Of a DNA stretch of 27,788 nt, positions 1 to 7,683 are shown in pieces; the first letter of the stretch is position 1; each line of letters opens with the position of its first letter. The notes below the pieces were generated by a model that was given only the letters and a program-made list of their open reading frames with translations, searched no databases and was not told where the DNA came from. The DNA comes from DATKLX01 sp035542155. GTDB taxonomy: Bacteria; Chloroflexota; Anaerolineae; Anaerolineales; Anaerolineaceae. The DNA lies in NCBI GenBank assembly GCA_035542155.1, contig DATKLX010000227.1, positions 1-27,788 on the forward strand, read 5' to 3'. The position numbers and the translations under genes are program-made.

Positions 1-2
1 GC

Positions 3-152
3 TACTGCAACCGGCTGACCGACCCGGCGGTCAAATCGCTGCAGAAGCTGCCTGCCCTGACCTACCTGGACGTGAAAGGCTGCGTCAAGCTCACCAACGG
101 GGGCCTCTCCAGGCTGAGGAGGCCGGGGCTGGAGATACGGGTGAAGCAATAG
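3..152 (+). CDS. C-terminal fragment of a leucine-rich-repeat protein
   Basis: An open frame enters from the left edge and stops at TAG 150-152, giving 49 residues. It reads as two leucine-rich repeats of the cysteine-containing type: a CNRLTDPAVKSL unit followed by LTYLDVKGCVKLTNGGLSRL, with the LxxLxLxxCxxLTDxGL spacing typical of that family. Such repeats form a solenoid for protein binding; nothing here shows the partner or location, because the N-terminus lies outside the window. The tail ends with a short basic stretch (RRPGLEIRVKQ). No terminator follows; a GAGAACCGAGAACCG repeat begins right after the stop codon. Confidence 0.7.
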   Translation, partial: YCNRLTDPAVKSLQKLPALTYLDVKGCVKLTNGGLSRLRRPGLEIRVKQ

Positions 153-182
153 GGAACGAGAACCGAGAACCGTCAAATCGTA
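153..182. repeat. GAGAACCG-type dispersed repeat
   Basis: This short gap sequence is built of GAGAACCG units. The 15-mer CGAGAACCGTCAAAT at 164-178 also occurs, reverse-complemented, at 6549-6563 inside the LuxR-type regulator gene, so both belong to one repeat family. Diverged relatives of the units occur near 16141-16162. The rest of the gap to 357 holds no gene that I can support. Confidence 0.55.
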
Positions 183-351
183 GAACATGCTTCCTCGAAG
201 ATCCTGTAAGGATGGCTTGTTCCTCACCAGCTTAACAGAGCGCAAGCGAGGACGCCTGCGCCACATGCAGATCGCTTCGTTCGTGGCTTGGGGAGAAGAG
301 ACGAAAAGGTCTTCTGGGTCGCGCTAGTCCCCGACTGAAGGGAGTGGGGTT

Positions 352-365
352 GCGACTTTAGTCGC
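352..365. repeat. Palindromic repeat overlapping the MFS stop codon
   Basis: GCGACTTTAGTCGC is an inverted repeat with 6-bp arms and a 2-nt centre. The minus-strand MFS gene ends inside it: the TAA stop (358-360) is part of the palindrome. It may act as a weak 3' hairpin for that transcript, but no T-run follows. Confidence 0.5.
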
Positions 366-1701
366 CTGGGTTCTGCGGCCCAACCTGCTCCCCCGCAGGA
401 TGGATCCCCCGGCTGGCCCATAAGGCGAGGAGGTGAGCCGCGATCGTCACCGCCACCAGACCCTCGAACCCGAGCAAAGAAAGCGCCACTCCGCTGGTCC
501 CCGTCGCCAGGATCACCAACCCGATAAACGTGTTGTAGAACCCCAGGTAGAGCGAGCGCGAAGACGCGGGGGCGATTTCCAACAGCAGGCTATTGGACGC
601 TACCCCAATCCCCGTGCCTCGCAGCCCGTAGAGGATGAAGACCGGGATGAGCAGGTATGAAGCCGTCAGCCCGGAAAGACGCAGGGGACCCGCCGCCAGG
701 AACAGCGCCAGCACCAGGCCGGACATCCCCAGCCCGGCCAGGATCGCCAGGGCCATCACCCGCTGGTTGCCGTTCTTGAGCGAGACCCGCCCAAAGAGCA
801 GGTTGGCGGCAAGGTTGGTGGTCACAGTGACTGCCAGGTACACGCCGACCATCTCCTTGGGACCGCCCAACTGGCGTTGGACGTACACTGCGAAGAACGG
901 CGTGGCGCAGCCGGCCACCATCAGCGCTGACTGCATGCCGATAAACCGGCGGTAGCAAGAATCGATGCGAACAAAAGTTAAAGCGCCCTTGAACTGGTCG
1001 AGCACCGAAGCCCGCGGGAGAACCTGAGCGTCGGGCGGCTCTTTAACCAGGCCGAATAACATCAGGGCAATGGACCCAAAAAGAAAGTACATAAAGCTCA
1101 ACAGCCCAAAGTTATAAGGAAAAGGGAGCGGAGAGCTCGCGTCCAGCAGCCAGCGCACGAGAAAGCTGCCGCCGATGCTGGCCAGCCCGCCCAGGCCGAA
1201 ACGATAGGCAAAGAACTCGCCGCGCCGGTTAGGCGGGATGGTCTTGCCAACCACCTCGAGAAACGGCAGCCCGCTCATCCCTGAGAACAGCGATGCGATC
1301 GTGAAGGTTAAGAAGAAAGCGACCAGCAACCAGGCGGGATCGTGGATGAAGTTGATCGCCAGGGCCAGGCTGAACCAGGCAGCGATGCGCAGGACCGAGT
1401 TCCAACGGTAGAAGGGGAGCTTCCGGCGCATGCTCTGCAGCCGGCCTGAGACCCATAACTGCGGCAGCGCCCAGGATCCATCCCGGATGGGTAGGACCAG
1501 CCCGAGGAGAATGGGATTCTGGGTGAGGTGGCTGAGGAATGCGACCAGCACCAGGGTCGGATCGAGGAGAGCTTCCGAGAGGATATACAGGACGCCGTTA
1601 GCCACTCCGAGGCGGTAATTGCGGGGCCGGTACAGGACGGGAGCCTGTCTGGCTGTCCGCGTCTCATTCAAGGCGGCAGGAGATTCGGGGCTGGTTTCCA
1701 T
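358..1701 (-). CDS. MFS transporter
   Basis: This is a 447-residue polytopic membrane protein with about 12 hydrophobic segments, the usual size and layout of the major facilitator superfamily. The first membrane segment starts near residue 30, after a polar N-terminus. A basic loop between early segments (GRLQSMRRKLPFYRWN) and a central polar loop near residue 220-235 (VKEPPDAQVLPRAS) fit two six-helix halves. The substrate cannot be read from sequence. It follows the degenerate ABC ATPase by 84 nt on the same strand, so it may be the last gene of that export operon, although no good ribosome site is visible before this ATG. Its stop codon lies in a palindromic repeat. Confidence 0.85.
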   Translation of the reverse strand: METSPESPAALNETRTARQAPVLYRPRNYRLGVANGVLYILSEALLDPTLVLVAFLSHLTQNPILLGLVLPIRDGSWALPQLWVSGRLQSMRRKLPFYRWNSVLRIAAWFSLALAINFIHDPAWLLVAFFLTFTIASLFSGMSGLPFLEVVGKTIPPNRRGEFFAYRFGLGGLASIGGSFLVRWLLDASSPLPFPYNFGLLSFMYFLFGSIALMLFGLVKEPPDAQVLPRASVLDQFKGALTFVRIDSCYRRFIGMQSALMVAGCATPFFAVYVQRQLGGPKEMVGVYLAVTVTTNLAANLLFGRVSLKNGNQRVMALAILAGLGMSGLVLALFLAAGPLRLSGLTASYLLIPVFILYGLRGTGIGVASNSLLLEIAPASSRSLYLGFYNTFIGLVILATGTSGVALSLLGFEGLVAVTIAAHLLALWASRGIHPAGEQVGPQNPGD

Positions 1702-1785
1702 GGCTTGCGGTCGATTGGGAGGGACCCTGCCCGGGGGCAGTCATCCCAACTATACCATGTTCGGAGAAAAGGGAAAGGGGGCGGG

Positions 1786-2700
1786 TTACATCCGCTGGCC
1801 CAGCCGGTATTCGATGGAAGGTTCCAGGCGCTCCAGGCGCTCCAGCGGCAGGCCCATATCTCGGATGCGCGCCAGCAGCCCGTGGAGGGCGGACTGGTCG
1901 GCGATTTCCCCCTCTAGCAGCGTGCTTTCGTTTTCCAGGGTCAGCCGCAGACCGGGAAACCAGGCAGCCCGCCCGGGATCCAGCCGGCCGCGGAGGCGCA
2001 ACCTGTATTGGTCGACCTTCCCGTTAGCGGGCGAACCCAGCTCGCGAGTCGAGACGTCGTCCACCAGGCGGCCCGCGTGGAGAACCAGGATCCGGTCGCA
2101 CAGGGGGTAGAGAACGGCCGGGTAGCGGCTGGCGAGGAGGACGGCCTGGTCGAGGCCGTGGGCCCAATCGGGGAGCCAGCCCTGGAGCAGGGCCGCGGTT
2201 TCGAGGTCCAGGCCGGGCAGCTCGTCGATGAGAAAGATTCCGGGGCCGGTAGTCGCAGGGGAAAAAGCAAGCGCCAGGGAAGCGCGGTTTCGCAGGGTTT
2301 GGGGGAGGATGTCCAGCGGCCGGTTCAGCTCCGTATACAGGCCCAACACCTGGAGCAGGTCCATCTCGTCGCGCCCGGGTCGCAGAAAGATCTCTCTCAG
2401 CCTTTGGCGGGGATCGATCACGTTGCTCTCGACCAGGCTGGCGCGCAAACCCGCAGGGATTTTCCCCGGAACAAGCGCCTGGCCGAAGACCTCCACCTGC
2501 CCGCTGGTCGGAGCGATCATCCCCCCCAGCGTGCGGAGCAGGCTCGTCTTGCCGGCGCCGCTCTTTCCCAGCACTCCCACCACCTCCCCAGCCTCGACCT
2601 GGAGATCGATCCCGGCGAGCGCGGCCTTTTCTTCATTTTCATAAACCAGCCCAAGGGCTCGCGCCTGGAGGACGGGGGTGGGTTGAGGTTGGGGGTTCAT
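1786..2700 (-). CDS. Degenerate ABC transporter ATP-binding protein
   Basis: The 304-residue protein has a clear Walker A (GKSGAGKTS, 45-53) and Walker B (IFLIDE, 155-160). The LSGGQ signature is not recognisable; the equivalent region reads LPQTLRNRASLALA (about 132-145), and the H-loop His is replaced in LLASRYP. It may therefore bind ATP but work asymmetrically or only with the canonical ATPase encoded upstream. The C-terminal third (from about 220) is an accessory domain without a family I recognise. It follows the ABC-2 permease by 108 nt on the same strand, a gap containing a strong hairpin. Its only plausible Shine-Dalgarno, GGGAGGGG, can pair with CCTCCC just before the ATG. Confidence 0.75.
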   Translation of the reverse strand: MNPQPQPTPVLQARALGLVYENEEKAALAGIDLQVEAGEVVGVLGKSGAGKTSLLRTLGGMIAPTSGQVEVFGQALVPGKIPAGLRASLVESNVIDPRQRLREIFLRPGRDEMDLLQVLGLYTELNRPLDILPQTLRNRASLALAFSPATTGPGIFLIDELPGLDLETAALLQGWLPDWAHGLDQAVLLASRYPAVLYPLCDRILVLHAGRLVDDVSTRELGSPANGKVDQYRLRLRGRLDPGRAAWFPGLRLTLENESTLLEGEIADQSALHGLLARIRDMGLPLERLERLEPSIEYRLGQRM

Positions 2701-2715
2701 GGGAGGTTCGCTTCC

Positions 2716-2753
2716 CCTCCCTCAAAATCCCGCTTTGCGGATTTTGAGGGAGG
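2716..2753. repeat. Intercistronic hairpin between permease and second ATPase
   Basis: Fifteen perfectly complementary bases (2716-2730 with 2739-2753, CCTCCCTCAAAATCC) enclose an 8-nt loop. No T-run follows on the minus strand, so it looks more like an mRNA-stabilising or repeat-derived hairpin than a terminator. It could set different expression of the permease and the second ATPase. Confidence 0.7.
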
Positions 2754-2808
2754 ACAGGAGGGGTCGGCGAAAATCTTATTTCAGGCTGGTCTTAGAAAGG
2801 GAGTTTCT

Positions 2809-3621
2809 TTACCCGAGTAAAATTAACCCGGCGATGTAGGGTATGAAGGCCAGGGCGGCCAGGAACGTCTTGCGGCTGTGGTCGTTGTTGTGGCTGTCCC
2901 ACGAGAAGAGGGAAACCGCCAGCCCGAAGGAGACTACCGCCGAGGCAGCCAGGACCGCCAGGGAGATGTAGGGATCGCCGGTGGTCTCCATGCCCATTGC
3001 CAGGCCGCGGAAAGCGTTCATCACGTGGCTGGCGGGGAGCAGCAGTGAGACTTTGTAGAGGGGGGCGGAGAGCAGCGAGGCGGGGAACATCATCCCACCC
3101 AGCATCATCGAGGGCAGGTAGAACATCTGCGCCAGGAGCACGGTCGCGCGGGTGTTGGCGGCAATCACCCCGATCAGCATGCCGATGCCGGCCATCGCCA
3201 GGGTAGAGACCAGGGCAACCAGGATGAACCCGCCTGTATTCGCAGGCATGGTCGCCCCAAAGAAGGCGCCCCCGGCAAAGGTGATGATGGTATAGACTAC
3301 GGCCATGTGCTGGGCGATGCTGATCACCGGGATGGCGACGATTGAGAGGGCTGGCACGCCGTTGATGCGGTAGCTGCGGTAGATGCCTGCTTCGCGGGCG
3401 GAGACGATCGGGTTGGGCATTCCCAGGAGCGCGCTGGACATCATCGCGTTGACCATCATGGCGGGGATCAGGGTTTCCTTGAAAGTGGGGTTGATGCCGG
3501 TCATCAGCAGGCCCATCATAACGAAGAAGATCAGCGGGAAGAGGTAGTTCATCAACATCTGGCTCTTATCTCGAAGGCCAACGCGGAAATCGTACGAAAG
3601 GTGGTGGACAAATGCGGTCAT
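2809..3621 (-). CDS. ABC-2 type transporter permease
   Basis: This 270-residue protein has six hydrophobic segments in the ABC-2 arrangement and is the membrane partner of the ATPase just upstream. The central part (PNPIVSAREAGIYRSYRINGVP) is the characteristic ABC-2 loop carrying the exclusion-type E/R motif before the third membrane segment. I start it at the ATG at 3621 because GGAG lies 9 nt upstream; an upstream in-frame start at 3654 lacks this. The start falls 38 nt after the ATPase stop, which fits one operon. Export of a drug, lipid or peptide is usual for this class; the substrate is unknown. Confidence 0.85.
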   Translation of the reverse strand: MTAFVHHLSYDFRVGLRDKSQMLMNYLFPLIFFVMMGLLMTGINPTFKETLIPAMMVNAMMSSALLGMPNPIVSAREAGIYRSYRINGVPALSIVAIPVISIAQHMAVVYTIITFAGGAFFGATMPANTGGFILVALVSTLAMAGIGMLIGVIAANTRATVLLAQMFYLPSMMLGGMMFPASLLSAPLYKVSLLLPASHVMNAFRGLAMGMETTGDPYISLAVLAASAVVSFGLAVSLFSWDSHNNDHSRKTFLAALAFIPYIAGLILLG

Positions 3622-3658
3622 GGTCTTAATCTCCAAAAAGATGTCTGAAGGCAATCGA

Positions 3659-4567
3659 TTAATGATTGTGGGTGATTTCCAGGAAGCGGTCCTCGAGCGA
3701 GGGGCGCTCGACGCGCAGGTCGATCAGCTTATCCTGGTGATCATCGATATAAGCCAGGATAGCGCTGACGGTCGGCCCGGGGGTCTGGGTGTAGTACACC
3801 GAATACTCGTCCTTGACCAGGTGGCTGGTGACCCCTGGGAACGCGACCCCATTCTGGTTGAGCAGCGCAGCCTCGGAAGAGATTGAGATCTTGGTCAGGC
3901 CCTGCCCGGCGGCGGTGATTTGCGTAGGGGTGCCTTCCGCGGCGATCTTGCCCTTGAGCAGGATGGCGACCCGGTCGGCCATTTTTTCAGCCTCGGCCAT
4001 ATCGTGGGTGGCCAGGACGATCGAGGTCCCCTGGGCCTTGAGCTCACTCATCAGGCTGTGCAGCTCGATGCGCGAGGGCACGTCCAGGCCGGCGGTGGGC
4101 TCGTCAAGGAAGACGACCGGCGGGTTGTGAGCAATGGCCAGGGCCAGGGCAAGGCGGCGCTGCTGCCCCACCGAGAGCATCTGGAACTGGGTCTTCTTCT
4201 TTTCTTGCAGGCCCAGGCGGTCGATCAACTCCATGCGCGGCTTGACCTCGTGGTAGGCGCAGAAAAACTGCATCGCCTCCTCGACGGTCATGCTGCCCGG
4301 CAGGCCGGAGGTCTGCAACTGGACCCCGATCAGGTTGCGCAGGCGCAGCGGCTGGCGGGTGGGATCCACGTCGAGGATACGCAGCGTGCCTCCGTCCGGC
4401 TTGCGCAGCCCTTCCAGGCTTTCCAGGGTACTGGTCTTGCCGGCGCCGTTCGGGCCCAGCAGGCCGAAGATCTCACCGCGCTGCACGTGGAAGCTGATGC
4501 CGTCGACGGCGACGAAGCTCCCATACAGTTTGCGGAAATTTTTTACCTCAAGTACCTTGTCGGTCAT
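3659..4567 (-). CDS. ABC transporter ATP-binding protein
   Basis: This 302-residue protein is a complete canonical nucleotide-binding subunit: Walker A GPNGAGKT (38-45), signature LSVGQ (131-135), Walker B VVFLDEPT (151-158) and H-loop His188 in ATHDMAEAEKMADR. The C-terminal 100 residues form the extra domain common in DrrA/CcmA-type exporters. Start support is good: AAGGAG lies 6 nt before the ATG. It is the first gene of the export operon and pairs with the ABC-2 permease that follows. A promoter with a palindrome over its -35 lies directly upstream (4612-4648). Confidence 0.92.
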   Translation of the reverse strand: MTDKVLEVKNFRKLYGSFVAVDGISFHVQRGEIFGLLGPNGAGKTSTLESLEGLRKPDGGTLRILDVDPTRQPLRLRNLIGVQLQTSGLPGSMTVEEAMQFFCAYHEVKPRMELIDRLGLQEKKKTQFQMLSVGQQRRLALALAIAHNPPVVFLDEPTAGLDVPSRIELHSLMSELKAQGTSIVLATHDMAEAEKMADRVAILLKGKIAAEGTPTQITAAGQGLTKISISSEAALLNQNGVAFPGVTSHLVKDEYSVYYTQTPGPTVSAILAYIDDHQDKLIDLRVERPSLEDRFLEITHNH

Positions 4568-4611
4568 GTCAGCTCCTTCTATCGAATAGCAAACCAGATG
4601 ATTACGCTGAC

Positions 4612-4641
4612 AATATACAAATTAACCGGATACATTGTCAT
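4612..4641 (-). promoter_or_regulatory. Promoter of the ABC export operon
   Basis: On the minus strand ATGACA (4636-4641) and TATATT (4612-4617) are separated by 18 nt, each matching five of six consensus bases. The predicted start leaves a leader of about 40 nt carrying the AAGGAG ribosome site. Confidence 0.6.
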
Positions 4642-4648
4642 GTATCCG
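4627..4648. promoter_or_regulatory. Operator-like palindrome over the -35 box
   Basis: CGGATACAT and ATGTATCCG are perfect 9-bp inverted repeats around a 4-nt centre. The centre and inner right arm form the -35 hexamer of the ABC promoter, so a dimeric regulator bound here would block or modulate polymerase. The ATACAT/ATGTAT half-sites resemble those used by PadR- or TetR-type regulators of exporters; no such gene is in the window. Confidence 0.55.
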
Positions 4649-4684
4649 CAGGTACATTCAGGGGTTGATTTGGGAAAAGGGGGG

Positions 4685-7474
4685 TTACAACAATCCCATT
4701 TCGCGGGCGCGGTGGATGGCCTGGGCGCGCGAGATCGCATCCAGCTTGCTGAAGATATTGTGCAGGTGGCGCTTGACCGTCCCCTCGGAGAGCACCAGCC
4801 GCTCCGCAATCTGGCCGTTGGACAGGCCGATCGCCACCAGGCGGAGCACCTCCACCTCGCGCCCGGTCAGGGCATCCGGGCCGGAAGTCTGGCGGGGCTG
4901 GACCGCCATCTGCGTAGTTGAAGGCTGCGGCTCAACTGCCGGGGAAAGCAGATCCATCAGCTTCTCCTGGAACGCAGAGGACCGCCCGCGCGAGCGCAGC
5001 TCGAGGAGCAGCTCGCGCACCTCCCCGCCAGGGGTGAGGAATGGGCGGATGAAGCCGCGGGCGCTCCCCAACTCCAGGGCCTCCTGGATGGCAGTTAAAG
5101 CTTCCTCTTTCTGCCCGGTAGCCCAGAGGAGCAGGCTCTTCTCGATCCGCGCGGGCAGCTCGCGCGAAAACTGCCCACCGGCCTGGACGGCTGCGACCAG
5201 GCGGTCGACCAATTCCAATGCCGTGGGATATTGATCCACCTCCTGGAGGGCGCGAACAGCGCTGATTCTGGCCAGAATTTCCAGCTCGTTGAGGTAAAAG
5301 ACCGGCGTCCCTGGGGCCAGGGGATGGGAATCCAGCCAGTCGCGGGCTGCATCGAGCTGGCCCGCATCGAGCGAATACTGGAGATCGAACCCCTGCATCT
5401 GGAGCAGGTTCGGAGAGAGCCCGGTGTGTCTGGCCGCCAGTTTGCGCATCTCGGCAAAGGCAGCCAGGGAGTCTTCCCGTTTTCCCTGGGCGAGCAGGAT
5501 CATCGCCAGCCAGATCTGCACGGCCATGCGCATGTCGAAGTTGCCCCACTGCTCGGCCAGCCGCCTGGCCAGGTGGATCACCTCCAGGGCCGGCTCCAGG
5601 TCGTTGCGCATATAGCCCACCGCGGCCAGGCCAATATACCCCATGCAGGTCACCGGGTACTCGCTGCCATCCGGTCGCTTCCCCCAATCGAGGAGCTGGC
5701 GGTAGGCGATTTCTGCCTCAGCAAGGTTGCCCTGTTCGAGGAGAACATCCCCCACGTTGCCCTGCGCCGCAAGCGCCACCGCGATCATTTGATTGGCCCG
5801 GGCGGCCTCCACGCACTGCGCGAAGGTCTCGCGCGCCTGCTCGGACTGCCCCAGCATGCGGTAGATCGCGCCCAGCGCGGTCAGGATGCTGGCGCGCATG
5901 GTATCTTGCGCGCCCAGGGCAGCATACGCAGCCTGAATGCGCTGGATTCCCTCCAGCGGGTTGCCCTGGATCACGCCGATCATCGCTTCGGTCGCCTCGG
6001 TCTGGCGCAGGAAGCTTTCCGTGGACCCCCCCAGGCGGCGGAAGAAATCCTCGCGCCTCCCATCCTGGACAGCCTGCCGGGCGAGGGCGATCCGCTCGCC
6101 GACCCGGTTGAACTGGCTGGTGGAGAGCAGGGCCCAGCCATACATCATGTGCAGGCGAGGGTTCGTGTCGAATAGAACCGCTGGAAGGGTATCCATCCAG
6201 CCCAGGACCTGGTTGGCCTGGCCTTCGTTGAGGTGGACCTGGCACCAGCGATCGGCCAGGCCGGCGGCCTCCTCCCAGTCCTGGACCGCAATAAAATGCT
6301 GGACTGCTTCCTGAGTGAAGCCTTTCGCAGCGAACCACGCTGCAGCCCGCCGGTGCAGGTCGGGCACCAGCGCAGGTTGTTCCTGTTCCAACCGGTAGCG
6401 CAGCAGGTCCGCGAACAGGGTGTGATAGCGATACCACGTCCGCTCGGTATCCAGGGGGATGAGGAAGAGGTTGGAGGATTCGAGGTACTCAAGAGCCTGG
6501 GAAGAAGTCGGGAACCGAGAGCCGAGAACCGAGAGCCGTTGGTTTTCTATTTGACGGTTCTCGCTGGACGGTTCTCGGTTCTCGATAAGCTCTTCGCACA
6601 ACTCCCCACACAACCTGTTCAATATGGAGGTGCGCAGCAAGAAATTCTTGATCTCCTCCGGCTGCTGCTTGAGCACTTCTTCGACCAGGTAATCGAGGAT
6701 AAAGCGGTGGCTGCCGGTGAGGACCTTGACGAACCGGCTGGTATCCTCGCGCCCGCGCATGGAAAGCGCGGCCAACTGCAAGCCGGCGATCCAGCCCTCG
6801 GTGCGATCTTCCAGAGCGGCGATGTCGCCCGGGGTCAGGCTCAGTCCCATCACCTGCGAGAGGAACTCGCTGGCCTCCTCGAAACTGAAGCGCAGGTCCT
6901 GGCCGCGCAGCTCGGTCAGCTCGCTGCTGGCGCGCAGGCGGGCCAGCCCCAGCGAGGGATCCGACCGCGAGGCGATCACCAGGTGCAGCCCCTCCGGGAG
7001 ATGGTCGACCAGGTATTGGACCGCGGAAAGGACGGCGGGGGAATGGATGGCGTGGAAATCATCGAGGACCAGGCTTATCTGGCTGCCGCCCTCCTCGAGA
7101 TCGTTGATCAGGCTGCCCAGAAAACTTTCCGGCTGGACGGCCTGGGGCGCATTGAGCAGCATGGCGGCTTCGCGCCCGGTTTCCGGCTGGATTTTCTGCA
7201 AGGCGGCGATCAGGTAGCGGAAGAAGCGCTCCAGCGAGTTGTCCCCCTCGTCAAGGGTCAGCCAGGCGCAGGGGTGTTGAGCCTGGGCTGCCCAGGCCGC
7301 CACCAGGGTCGTCTTGCCCGAGCCGGCCGGCGCGGAGACCAGGGCCAGCTTGCGCCAGGATTCCTCCTCCAGGCAGTTCTCCAGGCGCGGGCGCGCCACG
7401 CGCTGCGGGTGGAGCCGCGGCGCCTGGATCTTGGTGCGCAGGATAGGGTCATCGTGCGGGCCGGGAGCGGTCAT
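4685..7474 (-). CDS. MalT-type LuxR family transcriptional regulator (LAL/STAND)
   Basis: This 929-residue protein is the size of MalT/LAL regulators. It has a STAND NTPase with Walker A APAGSGKTT (48-56) and Walker B ISLVLDDFHAI (about 133-143), a long helical TPR-like sensor region, and a C-terminal LuxR helix-turn-helix (about 867-929, TGREVEVLRLVAIGLSNGQI). Such proteins act as ATP-dependent, ligand-triggered transcription activators in the cytoplasm. Residues about 297-321 are a low-complexity ENREPSSENRQ...LSVLGSRF stretch coded by a dispersed DNA repeat, placed between LCEELIENRE and the ALEYLESSNLFLIPLD block that is normally nearly contiguous. No strong ribosome site precedes the ATG. 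It lies upstream of the ABC operon and may control it, which is inference only. Confidence 0.9.
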   Translation of the reverse strand: MTAPGPHDDPILRTKIQAPRLHPQRVARPRLENCLEEESWRKLALVSAPAGSGKTTLVAAWAAQAQHPCAWLTLDEGDNSLERFFRYLIAALQKIQPETGREAAMLLNAPQAVQPESFLGSLINDLEEGGSQISLVLDDFHAIHSPAVLSAVQYLVDHLPEGLHLVIASRSDPSLGLARLRASSELTELRGQDLRFSFEEASEFLSQVMGLSLTPGDIAALEDRTEGWIAGLQLAALSMRGREDTSRFVKVLTGSHRFILDYLVEEVLKQQPEEIKNFLLRTSILNRLCGELCEELIENREPSSENRQIENQRLSVLGSRFPTSSQALEYLESSNLFLIPLDTERTWYRYHTLFADLLRYRLEQEQPALVPDLHRRAAAWFAAKGFTQEAVQHFIAVQDWEEAAGLADRWCQVHLNEGQANQVLGWMDTLPAVLFDTNPRLHMMYGWALLSTSQFNRVGERIALARQAVQDGRREDFFRRLGGSTESFLRQTEATEAMIGVIQGNPLEGIQRIQAAYAALGAQDTMRASILTALGAIYRMLGQSEQARETFAQCVEAARANQMIAVALAAQGNVGDVLLEQGNLAEAEIAYRQLLDWGKRPDGSEYPVTCMGYIGLAAVGYMRNDLEPALEVIHLARRLAEQWGNFDMRMAVQIWLAMILLAQGKREDSLAAFAEMRKLAARHTGLSPNLLQMQGFDLQYSLDAGQLDAARDWLDSHPLAPGTPVFYLNELEILARISAVRALQEVDQYPTALELVDRLVAAVQAGGQFSRELPARIEKSLLLWATGQKEEALTAIQEALELGSARGFIRPFLTPGGEVRELLLELRSRGRSSAFQEKLMDLLSPAVEPQPSTTQMAVQPRQTSGPDALTGREVEVLRLVAIGLSNGQIAERLVLSEGTVKRHLHNIFSKLDAISRAQAIHRAREMGLL
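6511..6584. repeat. GAGAACCG-type repeat inserted in frame in the LuxR-type gene
   Basis: Units of GAACCGAGA on the left face CGGTTCTCGG units on the right, so the block is roughly palindromic. The 15-mer at 6549-6563 is the reverse complement of 164-178. The block keeps the reading frame open and adds about 25 residues. Confidence 0.65.
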
Positions 7475-7683
7475 CTGTGGTCTGCCATGGCGGAGGATAT
7501 TTGCATGATGAGTGTAACATAAACACGAAAGATTCGTTGATCGAATTCGCTTTAATCTTTTCCGAAACGGGATTTAATCCATCCTTCATCTTCCCGGCCT
7601 ATAATCCTTCTCGGACGTGGTAAAACCGCAGATTGAGAGTGGTAGGAGAAGGTGGATCTGAGTCGTTGTGGGGGTACAAGATT

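Noticed and set aside
7552..7683. Promoter for the phosphodiester glycosidase gene at TATAAT 7600-7605
   Set aside because: No acceptable -35 at 15-19 nt was found, so I did not list it as a feature.
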